Positions 1 to 5,271 are shown, numbered from the stretch's first letter. The stretch: DNA of 5,979 nucleotides from CAYYWV01 sp964475385 (GCA_964475385.1 CAYYWV010000133.1:1-5979), one strand, 5' to 3'. Numbers and translations are program-made. The notes: generated by a model from the sequence alone, not told the origin.

Positions 1-618
1 GGTTACGGCGCGCACAACATTCAGGGAATCGGCGACAAGCATGTGCCCCTGATTCACAACGTGATGAATACCGACTTCGTGGCCGCGGTCTCGGACCGGG
101 GGCCGGACGCCCTCAACCTTCTGTTCAACAGCGATGCGGGGCGCGACTATTTGATCGCGCGCGCCGGTGTCGAAGAGGCGGTGGTCGCCCGGCTCGGCGA
201 TCTCGGCTTGTCGTCGATCGCCAATCTGCTCGCGGCGGTCAAGCTCGCCAAGTACCTTGACCTCGGTCCCGACGAGGCGGTGCTCACGGTGGCGACCGAC
301 GGCGCCGAGATGTACCGGACCGAGGCCGACAAGACGCGCGAGCGCCTTTTCGGCGGTCGGTTCGACGCCCTCGCCGCGGCCGAGACCTTCGGCCGCCATC
401 TCATGGGGGCGGCGACCGACCATCTCGTCGAGCTCGACCGACGCGGGCGCGAGCGCATTTTCAACCTCGGCTATTACACTTGGGTCGAGCAGCAGGGGGT
501 TTCGCTCGCCGACTTCGACGCCCGCCGCGATCCCGCCTTCTGGGACGGGCTCGTCGACTACGTTGCGATCTGGGACGAGCTGGTCGACGCCTTCAACGCC
601 GCCACCGGTCTGGACTGA
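1..618 (+). CDS. PLP-dependent enzyme, fold-type II (cysteine synthase / tryptophan synthase beta-like), C-terminal part
   Basis: The reading frame is open from base 1 and ends in TGA at 616-618, leaving 205 residues of a protein whose N-terminus lies outside the window. The visible part begins with a glycine-rich GIGDKHVPLIHN stretch, followed by NTDFVAAV. Further on comes a segment around SSIANLLAAVKLAKYL and VLTVATDGAEMY, which resembles the C-terminal PLP-binding half of cysteine synthase-like enzymes (tryptophan synthase beta superfamily). The lysine that would bind PLP is not in the window. The tail is hydrophilic and rich in aromatic and acidic residues (YYTWVEQQG, then FWDGLVDYVAIWDELVDAF). 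I recall similar proteins annotated only as PLP-dependent beta subunits or cysteine synthase-like; the reaction is unknown to me. It converges on the DUF1989 gene with 31 bases between the stops, so the two are not co-transcribed. GTG at 43 is internal, not a start. Family assignment is moderately sure, substrate unknown. Confidence 0.75.
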   Translation, partial: GYGAHNIQGIGDKHVPLIHNVMNTDFVAAVSDRGPDALNLLFNSDAGRDYLIARAGVEEAVVARLGDLGLSSIANLLAAVKLAKYLDLGPDEAVLTVATDGAEMYRTEADKTRERLFGGRFDALAAAETFGRHLMGAATDHLVELDRRGRERIFNLGYYTWVEQQGVSLADFDARRDPAFWDGLVDYVAIWDELVDAFNAATGLD

Positions 619-649
619 AGCCCTAAACGCCCGCTTGGCCCCTCCGCCG

Positions 650-1264
650 TCACGACGGCGCGTCCAGGATCTGGAAGTGGGCCTCGGTCGGCTGGCCGGC
701 GCGGCCGTTGATCGGCAGGATGTCCTGCGGGCAGGCCGAGAACGCGACCACGCAGTCCATCTCGGCCCGCAGCACCACGTAGTCGCCGGGCTTGCTCACC
801 GGCTCTTCGAAGGCGAGCCGGCGGCCGTCGCTGACGGGGATGTTCATGAACAGGTTCAAGGGGCTGGGCACCTCGGGCGGCGTGAGGCCGAGCGCGCGCA
901 TGCCCGCGAACAGGTTGTCGGTGCAGTTGTCGTGGTAGGTGGTGCAGCCGAGCAGCCCGTAGCGGTAGTTGTCGCAGGCCGCCATCAGGGTGTCGTGAAC
1001 GCCGGGCGAGGTGTCCTCGACAAGGGTGAGGATCGGCCGGCGGCGGTTGGTCACCAGGGCGTCGCCGACCTCGGGGATGATCTTGGTCGCGGTCGCGCGC
1101 CAGTGCTCCATCGACATGAACTCGGCGAGGTCGCGGGCGTTGAAGGCCCAGGTGTCGATCACCTGCTCGCCGTGGGTGTTGATGACCTTGATGCTTTGCC
1201 CCTTCGCGAGCCGCGTCGCCATGCCGCTGCGCGCCGGGATGGTGACGAGATCGGAATCCGCCAT
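650..1264 (-). CDS. DUF1989 / urea carboxylase-associated family protein
   Basis: This 204-residue protein matches the DUF1989 family, whose members were named for sitting beside urea/guanidine carboxylases. I recall that two such subunits form carboxyguanidine deiminase (CgdAB). Visible family signatures are HGEQVIDTWAF (about 31-41), EFMSMEH (48-54), HDTLMAACD (90-98), GCTTYHDNC (106-114) and MDCVVAFSACPQD (169-181). The repeated Cys and His residues (C97, C107, H111, C114, C171, C178) are the likely metal or catalytic positions. No signal peptide is seen, so it is probably cytoplasmic. I chose the ATG at 1264 because GGAGG lies 7 bases upstream (1272-1276 on the minus strand); an in-frame ATG at 1333 lacks this and adds basic, non-conserved sequence. 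Only one DUF1989 gene is visible and there is no carboxylase, so it may not do the CgdAB reaction. It is divergent from the ureohydrolase, suggesting shared control in guanidino or urea-type nitrogen use. Confidence 0.88.
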   Translation of the reverse strand: MADSDLVTIPARSGMATRLAKGQSIKVINTHGEQVIDTWAFNARDLAEFMSMEHWRATATKIIPEVGDALVTNRRRPILTLVEDTSPGVHDTLMAACDNYRYGLLGCTTYHDNCTDNLFAGMRALGLTPPEVPSPLNLFMNIPVSDGRRLAFEEPVSKPGDYVVLRAEMDCVVAFSACPQDILPINGRAGQPTEAHFQILDAPS

Positions 1265-1271
1265 TGTCCGT

Positions 1272-1276
1272 CCTCC
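1272..1276 (-). promoter_or_regulatory. Ribosome binding site of the DUF1989 gene
   Basis: GGAGG on the minus strand, 7 bases before the ATG at 1264. It decides the start of the DUF1989 protein in favour of 1264 rather than the upstream in-frame ATG at 1333. Confidence 0.8.
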
Positions 1277-1398
1277 CTTCGGTCCAAGTTTCGAACGATC
1301 GGAGCGGAAGCTCCGCAGCCGGCGCCCTCCCACGCCGCCCGCAAGGGATTATGCGTCCGTCGCGGCTGTGGCGAAAGGGGCGGTCTGCGCGGCAATAG

Positions 1399-1414
1399 AT
1401 CGACTTTTTTCGAT
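1399..1414. repeat. Short inverted repeat, possible operator
   Basis: ATCGA and TCGAT flank a pyrimidine spacer (CTTTTT). The repeat sits in the AT-rich part of the divergent region, about 80 bases before the ureohydrolase start. A 5-bp arm is short and could arise by chance; the placement is the main reason to list it. Confidence 0.25.
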
Positions 1415-1475
1415 ACTTAGTTTGCAAGGAACGTATTTATCAATATGAAAAAGCTGCGATCATGGTCCCCGCACG

Positions 1476-1485
1476 GGGAGGGAGG
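1476..1485 (+). promoter_or_regulatory. Ribosome binding site of the ureohydrolase gene
   Basis: GGGAGGGAGG followed by a 7-base spacer before ATG at 1493. It fixes the start there instead of the in-frame ATG at 1445, whose nearest purine-rich stretch (AAGGA) is about 15 bases away and which would add 16 unconserved residues. Confidence 0.8.
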
Positions 1486-1492
1486 CGCGTCG

Positions 1493-2485
1493 ATGCCAGA
1501 CGAGCCGCGGCGTCCAGCGCCGGGTCGCACGGTGGCCGAGGAAGCGGCCGGCGATCCGATGCTTATGCCGCGTTACATGGACATCGCGACCTTCATGCGT
1601 GCTCCCCTGGTTCGTGACCCGTCGGCCGTCGACATTGCGCTGATCGGCGTTCCCTTCGACGGCGGGGTCACGAACCGGGCCGGGGCGCGACACGGGCCGC
1701 GGGAAATCCGCAACATGTCGAGCTTGATGCGCGCGATCCACCACGTGACGCGCGTGAACCCCTACGCTCTTTGCCGGGTGGGCGATCTCGGAGACGTGCC
1801 CTTCACCCACGGCTTTGCGCTGGAAGCGAGCCTCGGCGACATCGCGGCCTTCTATCGCGACGTTCACGCCGCCGGCGCGGTGCCTTTGTCGGCGGGGGGC
1901 GATCACTCGATCACCTATCCGATCTTTCAGGCGATTGCGGCCGATCGCCCGGTGGGCATGGTGCACATCGACGCCCACACCGATACCTGGGATTCGTTTC
2001 TGGGCTCGAAGTTCACCCATGGGGCGCCATTCCGCCGCGCGGTCGAGGACGGGCTTCTCGATCCTGCCCGCACGATCCAGATCGGAATCCGGGGCGCCCA
2101 GAACTCGGAAGAGGGCTGGACGTTCTCGCAAGAGGCGGGGATGCGCGTGATCTTCATGGAGGAGTTCACGGCGATGGGCGTCGAGGCGGTCGTCGCCGAG
2201 GCGCGCCGCGTGGTCGGCGACGGGCCGACCTATATTTCGTTCGACGTCGACGGGCTCGACCCGGTCTACGCGCCCGGCACCGGCACGCCCGAGATCGGCG
2301 GGCTGACGACGATCGAGGCCCAGGCGCTGCTGCGCGGTCTACGCGGGCTTAACTTGGTGGGCGGCGACGTGGTCGAGGTCGCGCCGCCGTTCGACCCGAG
2401 CGGCAATACCGCTCTCGTCGGCGCGACCTTGATGTACGAGATCCTCTGTCTCCTCGCCGAAGCGGTCGCGGCGCGGAGAAGGTGA
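1493..2485 (+). CDS. Ureohydrolase of the arginase/agmatinase family (guanidino-compound hydrolase)
   Basis: This 330-residue protein carries the full binuclear metal centre of the ureohydrolases, which hydrolyse a guanidino group to urea plus an amine. The ligands are H138 (in GGDHS), D160, H162 and D164 (in HIDAHTDTWD), and D251 and D253 (in SFDVDGLDP). A glutamate equivalent to the arginase catalytic-pocket residue is likely E295 in VVEVAPP. The N-terminal GVTNRAGARHGPREIR block (58-73) is of the agmatinase / guanidinobutyrase / guanidinopropionase type rather than true arginase. Substrate could be agmatine, guanidinobutyrate, guanidinopropionate, or guanidine itself (nickel-dependent GdmH-type hydrolases belong to this family); the sequence does not let me choose. 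No signal peptide is seen, so it should be cytoplasmic. The divergent DUF1989 neighbour suggests nitrogen recovery from guanidino compounds. Its stop lies 19 bases from the stop of the convergent cytochrome gene. Confidence 0.92.
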   Translation: MPDEPRRPAPGRTVAEEAAGDPMLMPRYMDIATFMRAPLVRDPSAVDIALIGVPFDGGVTNRAGARHGPREIRNMSSLMRAIHHVTRVNPYALCRVGDLGDVPFTHGFALEASLGDIAAFYRDVHAAGAVPLSAGGDHSITYPIFQAIAADRPVGMVHIDAHTDTWDSFLGSKFTHGAPFRRAVEDGLLDPARTIQIGIRGAQNSEEGWTFSQEAGMRVIFMEEFTAMGVEAVVAEARRVVGDGPTYISFDVDGLDPVYAPGTGTPEIGGLTTIEAQALLRGLRGLNLVGGDVVEVAPPFDPSGNTALVGATLMYEILCLLAEAVAARRR

Positions 2486-2504
2486 TCGAACGCCCCCCGC
2501 AATC

Positions 2505-2972
2505 TCAGCTTTCGTCCTCGTCGTCGTCTTCGAACAGGCGTTCGAAGAAGCCTTTCTTTTTCCGGCTCTTGCCTGTGCGGATTTCGTGGCAGGCCCCGCA
2601 GTTCGCGGGCGCGCCCGCGCGCGTCCACTGCGCCGTCGCGATCTTGCGATGCCGGCGCTTCCACCATCGCGTCTCGGTGATCCGCGCGCCTTGGCGACTC
2701 GGCTTGCCGGCGTTGGCGACGAGGTAAGCGGTAATCCTCTCGCGCGTCTTGGGATCGAGGCTCGCGTCCTCGCCGAAGTGGTTTTCGAGATCGGCCATGA
2801 TCTTCCGCCAGCTTTCGGCCGAAAGCCAGCGCGCGCGATAGGCCATATGGCAGGCCCCGCACTCCTGACGGACAAGAGGATCGGCCGCAGCGCGCAGACG
2901 CTCGGCTTCCTCGGCCTGCGCCGTGGCGGCGAAGAGGAGAAGAGGGATCGACAGGGCGAGAATGTAGCGCAT
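2505..2972 (-). CDS. Secreted diheme cytochrome c, DHC family (second small copy)
   Basis: This 155-residue protein has a classic signal peptide (MRYILALSIPLLLFAATAQA, likely cleaved after residue 20) and two CxxCH heme sites, C38-H42 and C125-H129. Two further histidines shared with the other DHC copies, H65 (HFGEDASL) and H108 (WWKRRHRK), are the probable sixth ligands, giving two bis-His hemes. The family partner is SHP, to which DHC passes electrons in the periplasm. It is the last gene of the cytochrome operon. An in-frame ATG at 3014 overlaps the end of the previous gene (ATGACTGA) and has GGGAG 8 bases upstream, but it would put 14 polar residues before the signal peptide, so I prefer 2972, preceded by AGAGG at a short spacing. 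Odd feature: the tail turns basic (KSRKKK, about 135-140) and then strongly acidic (EDDDEDES, 148-155), which is absent from the fused copy. Family sure, start fairly sure. Confidence 0.88.
   Translation of the reverse strand: MRYILALSIPLLLFAATAQAEEAERLRAAADPLVRQECGACHMAYRARWLSAESWRKIMADLENHFGEDASLDPKTRERITAYLVANAGKPSRQGARITETRWWKRRHRKIATAQWTRAGAPANCGACHEIRTGKSRKKKGFFERLFEDDDEDES
2739..2802 (-). repeat. 64-bp direct repeat, copy in second DHC gene
   Basis: Identical base for base to 3196-3259, 457 bases away, and in the same reading frame. It encodes the region around MADLENHFGEDASLD including a probable heme-ligand histidine. It belongs to paralogous genes rather than to a mobile element. 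Confidence 0.95.
2844..2866 (-). repeat. 23-bp direct repeat, copy in second DHC gene (heme 1 site)
   Basis: Identical to 3301-3323 with the same 457-base offset as the longer repeat. It encodes the first heme motif (ECGACHM). The 41 bases between the two repeats are strongly diverged (about 16 of 41 match by hand count). Confidence 0.95.
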
Positions 2973-3006
2973 GACGCCTCTTGGATCGGGGTTGCGAAAA
3001 GCGGGC

Positions 3007-3438
3007 TCAGTCATCGTCGTAGCTCCCGCGTCGGGACAAACGGTGGCAGGCGAGGCAATCCGCTCGCGAGACCTTGGACCAGACGTAATCTGGAATCTCG
3101 TAGCGATGGGCGCGTCGCCACCAGACGGTGCGGGTGATTCGCAACGCATTGTCGCCGCCTTCGCTTCCGAACTTGTCGTAGAAGACGGCGATGCGCTCGC
3201 GCGTCTTGGGATCGAGGCTCGCGTCCTCGCCGAAGTGGTTTTCGAGATCGGCCATGATCCGTTTCCACGAGCGCTTGGGCAAAAAGCGCGGCAGATAAGG
3301 CATATGGCAGGCCCCGCACTCCTCATTCGCCACCGGATCGGAGAGGATTTGCGGCGGCTTCGCCGAGACCTCGGTTGTCTGGAAGGCCCAGCCGCCGCCG
3401 ATCAGAATGGCAAGGAAGGGTCCAACGAATGCGCGCAT
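3007..3438 (-). CDS. Secreted diheme cytochrome c, DHC family (first small copy)
   Basis: This 143-residue protein has an N-terminal hydrophobic segment (about residues 4-19, likely signal peptide with cleavage near VSA, residue 26) and two heme sites, C41-H45 (ECGACH) and C128-H132 (DCLACH). H68 in HFGEDASL and H111 in WWRRAHRY are the probable distal ligands. The spacing between the two heme sites is 87 residues, the same as in the downstream DHC copy, and the copies share I61-I83 exactly. DHC is the known electron donor to SHP, whose gene ends 28 bases upstream. The start at ATG 3438 has only a modest purine-rich stretch (GAGAAGAGA) before it. The stop overlaps a possible early start of the next gene, so translation of the two may be coupled. 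The C-terminus ends in a short acidic run (YDDD). Confidence 0.9.
   Translation of the reverse strand: MRAFVGPFLAILIGGGWAFQTTEVSAKPPQILSDPVANEECGACHMPYLPRFLPKRSWKRIMADLENHFGEDASLDPKTRERIAVFYDKFGSEGGDNALRITRTVWWRRAHRYEIPDYVWSKVSRADCLACHRLSRRGSYDDD
3196..3259 (-). repeat. 64-bp direct repeat, copy in first DHC gene
   Basis: Partner of 2739-2802, identical including third codon positions. The equivalent stretch in the fused cytochrome b-DHC gene is related, but its best-matching 44 bases differ at about 7 positions, so this exact identity is specific to the two small copies. Confidence 0.95.
3301..3323 (-). repeat. 23-bp direct repeat, copy in first DHC gene (heme 1 site)
   Basis: Partner of 2844-2866, same offset of 457 bases, covering the ECGACHM heme-binding codons. 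Confidence 0.95.
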
Positions 3439-3466
3439 AGAGGTCTCTTCTCTCGTTTCGGGTTCC

Positions 3467-3901
3467 CTAGCGGCTCATCATGAAGGTGATGAAGTCGCCT
3501 TTCTCGCGGGCGGTGCAGACCCGGCCCAGAACGCTTCGGCAGTTGCGGCGGAACCATTTCTCGACCTTGCGCGGATCGGTGAAACGGCTCGGGTTGGCGG
3601 AGACGGCCATCGGCTCGATCGTCTTGCCGACCCGGGTTTTGCCCCGGGCGGCGGGGTCGCTGGTATGACAGGTCGTGCAGCTCGGGGTCTCGGGCTTGCC
3701 TTCGCTGTGGCGGGCTCGAAACAGCGTCTCGCCCCGCGCCGCCGAGAAACCTGAGAAGGCCGTATCCTCGGCTTTCGCCTGGGCGGCGAGATCCTGGAGG
3801 ATGGCGTCGCGCGCCCCGCCGTCGGCCCAGGCGGCCGAAGCGAACAGCGCGATCCCGAGGACAAGCGCGAACGAAAAGATCAGGTGGCGAAACGGGTTCA
3901 T
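3467..3901 (-). CDS. shp: Sphaeroides heme protein (SHP, DUF1924), monoheme cytochrome c
   Basis: This 144-residue protein has a clear signal peptide (hydrophobic residues 7-23, likely cleaved after AWA, residue 26) and one heme site, C75-H79 (SCTTCH). It matches SHP, a periplasmic high-spin cytochrome whose distal heme ligand is an asparagine that leaves on reduction, allowing oxygen or NO binding. The expected asparagine is N120 in WFRRNC, and the family disulfide is formed by C121 and C129 (NCRSVLGRVC); as I recall the Rhodobacter sphaeroides protein, its Asn88 and Cys89/Cys97 have the same spacing. Family features RTGK-like (RVGKTIEPMAV) and RFTDPRKVEKWF also fit. The start at 3901 lies 4 bases after the stop of the cytochrome b-DHC gene and has GGAG 9 bases upstream, so the two are co-transcribed and probably translationally coupled. 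Electrons should arrive from the adjacent DHC proteins. Terminal substrate in vivo is unknown. Confidence 0.93.
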   Translation of the reverse strand: MNPFRHLIFSFALVLGIALFASAAWADGGARDAILQDLAAQAKAEDTAFSGFSAARGETLFRARHSEGKPETPSCTTCHTSDPAARGKTRVGKTIEPMAVSANPSRFTDPRKVEKWFRRNCRSVLGRVCTAREKGDFITFMMSR

Positions 3902-3905
3902 ACGG

Positions 3906-5042
3906 TCAGGCTCCGGTGTTGGATTGATCGTTGGGACCGGGCGCGGGCATGACGATTTCCTGGTCGTCGAAGCGCCCGCTCGCCGCATCGTGGTGACAGG
4001 CGGCGCAGTTCGCCTTGCTATAGACAGGGGGGCCGGCGAAGCGCGCCGCCGCGATCCCACGATGCTTGCGCACCCAGTAAGGGGTCGCGGTCACCCGCCA
4101 AGGCGCGGCGGCCGAGACCGTTCGGAAGCGGTTCGCGGCCTCGGTGTCCCAGGCTTCGGCGGCGTAGGCCGCGAGGTAATCGGCGATCTGCGCGCGCAGG
4201 TCGTCCGGCAGGCTCGCATCTTCGCCGAAGTGGTCGTCGAGATGGGCCATCAGCCCGCGCCAGGACGCGGCGGGCAGAAGGCTCGGATGAAAGGCCCAAT
4301 GGCAGTCGCCGCATTCGCTTGCGTAGGCTTCGTTCGCCGGCAATGCGATCAACCCCGACGGCGGCAGGCGCGAGACGCCGTAAAGCCCGCCGCCCGCGAG
4401 CAGGACAAGCCCGCCGAGAGCGGTCGCGGCCGCAACCGGGCGGGCGGGACGGATCTCGGGCCGCGGCGCCTCCGGCGGCAGGCGTTTGTATCCGGTGATC
4501 ATGGCGCGCACGAGGTTGTCGCGGCTGAGCAGGCTTTCGACCGCGACCCCTGCGACGTGAAGTCCCGCCATCGACAGAAGGACAAGAACCAATGCGCCGT
4601 GCCACGCCTTTGCAGGGACGGCCGTCGCGTAATCGATCAGGCCGGCGAGCGGCCCCTGGTTCTCCTCGCCCCCGAGGACGATAAGCCCGGTCGCCACGAT
4701 CGCGACCACGCCGGCGATCAGCGCGAGGATCATCACCGCGCCGGCCGGATTGTGGCCCAGATAATGGGGCGGACGCAGCAGGACGAGGCCGCGTAAATGG
4801 GCGATCACCGCCCGCGGGCTCGGCGCGAAACTCGCGAGACGCGCATACTCGCTGCCGAAAAAGGCCCAGACGACGCGGAATGCGAGCAGGAACACGAGCC
4901 CGTAGCCGGCTGCGGCGTGCAGGCCCATCCACCATTCGGGCGTGTAATAACCGGTCACAACGCCGGCGGCGACGAGCGCGACGAGCGACCAGTGAAACAG
5001 CCGTACAGGACGATCCCAGACCTTGACCTTGCGTTCGTTCAC
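3906..5042 (-). CDS. Cytochrome b561-type membrane protein fused to a C-terminal diheme cytochrome c (DHC) domain
   Basis: This 378-residue protein joins two modules. Residues 1 to about 180 are a four-helix cytochrome b561 / hydrogenase b-subunit-like domain opening with VWDRPVRLFHW; likely b-heme histidines include H17 (first helix), H42 (second) and H148 and H162 (fourth). A fifth hydrophobic stretch (about 203-222) then leads to a DHC domain with heme sites C244-H248 and C346-H350 and conserved H271 (HFGEDASL) and H327 (VRKHRG) as probable sixth ligands. It would take electrons from the membrane quinol pool through two b hemes to two c hemes facing the periplasm. It is the first gene of the operon. 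The start is GTG at 5042 with AGGGG 8 bases upstream; an in-frame TGA lies a few codons further up, so no longer form is possible. In the Rhodobacter system I recall cytochrome b and DHC as separate genes. Confidence 0.93.
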   Translation of the reverse strand: MNERKVKVWDRPVRLFHWSLVALVAAGVVTGYYTPEWWMGLHAAAGYGLVFLLAFRVVWAFFGSEYARLASFAPSPRAVIAHLRGLVLLRPPHYLGHNPAGAVMILALIAGVVAIVATGLIVLGGEENQGPLAGLIDYATAVPAKAWHGALVLVLLSMAGLHVAGVAVESLLSRDNLVRAMITGYKRLPPEAPRPEIRPARPVAAATALGGLVLLAGGGLYGVSRLPPSGLIALPANEAYASECGDCHWAFHPSLLPAASWRGLMAHLDDHFGEDASLPDDLRAQIADYLAAYAAEAWDTEAANRFRTVSAAAPWRVTATPYWVRKHRGIAAARFAGPPVYSKANCAACHHDAASGRFDDQEIVMPAPGPNDQSNTGA

Positions 5043-5172
5043 CTTGTTGGCCCCTGCCGGTCACCATGCGCCTCGGACTGGCGAGGTTTTTTTCGGGTGC
5101 ATAACCCTTTACCGCACAAGAGCTTAACGGCGGCTGAGCGCGCCGTTCATCCCCCGTTCAGAGAAAATAAAG

Positions 5173-5224
5173 CGGCGTTTGCGTGGATTATGAGCCGTGG
5201 ATCATGCATTAATGAGAAACGCCG
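5173..5224. repeat. Inverted repeat enclosing a direct repeat, possible regulator site
   Basis: CGGCGTTT (5173-5180) is perfectly complementary to AAACGCCG (5217-5224), with 36 bases between. Inside lie two copies of CGTGGATYATG at 5182-5192 and 5196-5206, 14 bases apart and differing at one base. The cluster sits 50-100 bases before the cytochrome c start, a usual place for an activator or repressor site. Confidence 0.4.
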
Positions 5225-5263
5225 GACCGGCGCCCATAGGGTCGCCCGGTCTCTACAGTGGCC

Positions 5264-5271
5264 AAAGGAAG
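5264..5271 (+). promoter_or_regulatory. Ribosome binding site of the monoheme cytochrome c
   Basis: AAAGGAAG followed by CGAAA and then ATG at 5277 (a second ATG follows directly at 5280). It decides the start, because the same frame is open far upstream (to about 4797) across the divergent gene, where the sequence is antisense to the cytochrome b gene and not coding on this strand. Confidence 0.7.

Larger units (their letters stand above)
1265..1492. promoter_or_regulatory. Divergent intergenic region between DUF1989 and ureohydrolase genes
   Basis: These 228 bases separate two start codons pointing away from each other, so promoters for both genes must lie here or overlap the gene ends. 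The half next to the DUF1989 gene is GC-rich and holds a 6-bp stem with a GGAA loop at 1300-1315. The stretch 1395-1450 is clearly AT-rich compared with the window and includes a perfect ATCGA...TCGAT inverted repeat at 1399-1414. That position would suit a promoter and operator for the ureohydrolase, but I could not find a convincing pair of -35/-10 boxes. No guanidine riboswitch of a class I could recognise is apparent. Confidence 0.5.

Noticed and set aside
1300..1315. Hairpin with GGAA loop as a guanidine riboswitch
   Set aside because: It is a single short stem; the class II guanidine element has paired hairpins with ACGR loops, and no class I or III features were recognisable. It is also far from the ureohydrolase start.
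167..1420. Long open frame on the + strand crossing the PLP enzyme end and the DUF1989 gene
   Set aside because: Its translation is rich in Arg, Ser, Pro and Ala with no family signature, and it overlaps two well-supported genes in other frames; long open frames off the coding frame are common at this GC content.
2739..3323. Direct repeats as ends of a mobile element or a repeat array
   Set aside because: Only two copies exist, they lie in register inside coding sequence of paralogous genes, and no transposase or target duplication is present.
2586..3483. Open + strand frames opposite the two small DHC genes
   Set aside because: They resemble each other only because they are antisense to the duplicated cytochrome segments; they have no signal or domain and no good ribosome binding site.
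4018..5067. Alternative minus-strand frame overlapping the cytochrome b-DHC gene
   Set aside because: It encodes arginine-rich low-complexity sequence, while the other frame has clear heme motifs and transmembrane helices.
5086..5107. T run and GGGT...ACCC repeat as an intrinsic terminator
   Set aside because: The stem is only four base pairs, the T run precedes it on the + strand, and no gene ends there; the location is between two divergent starts.
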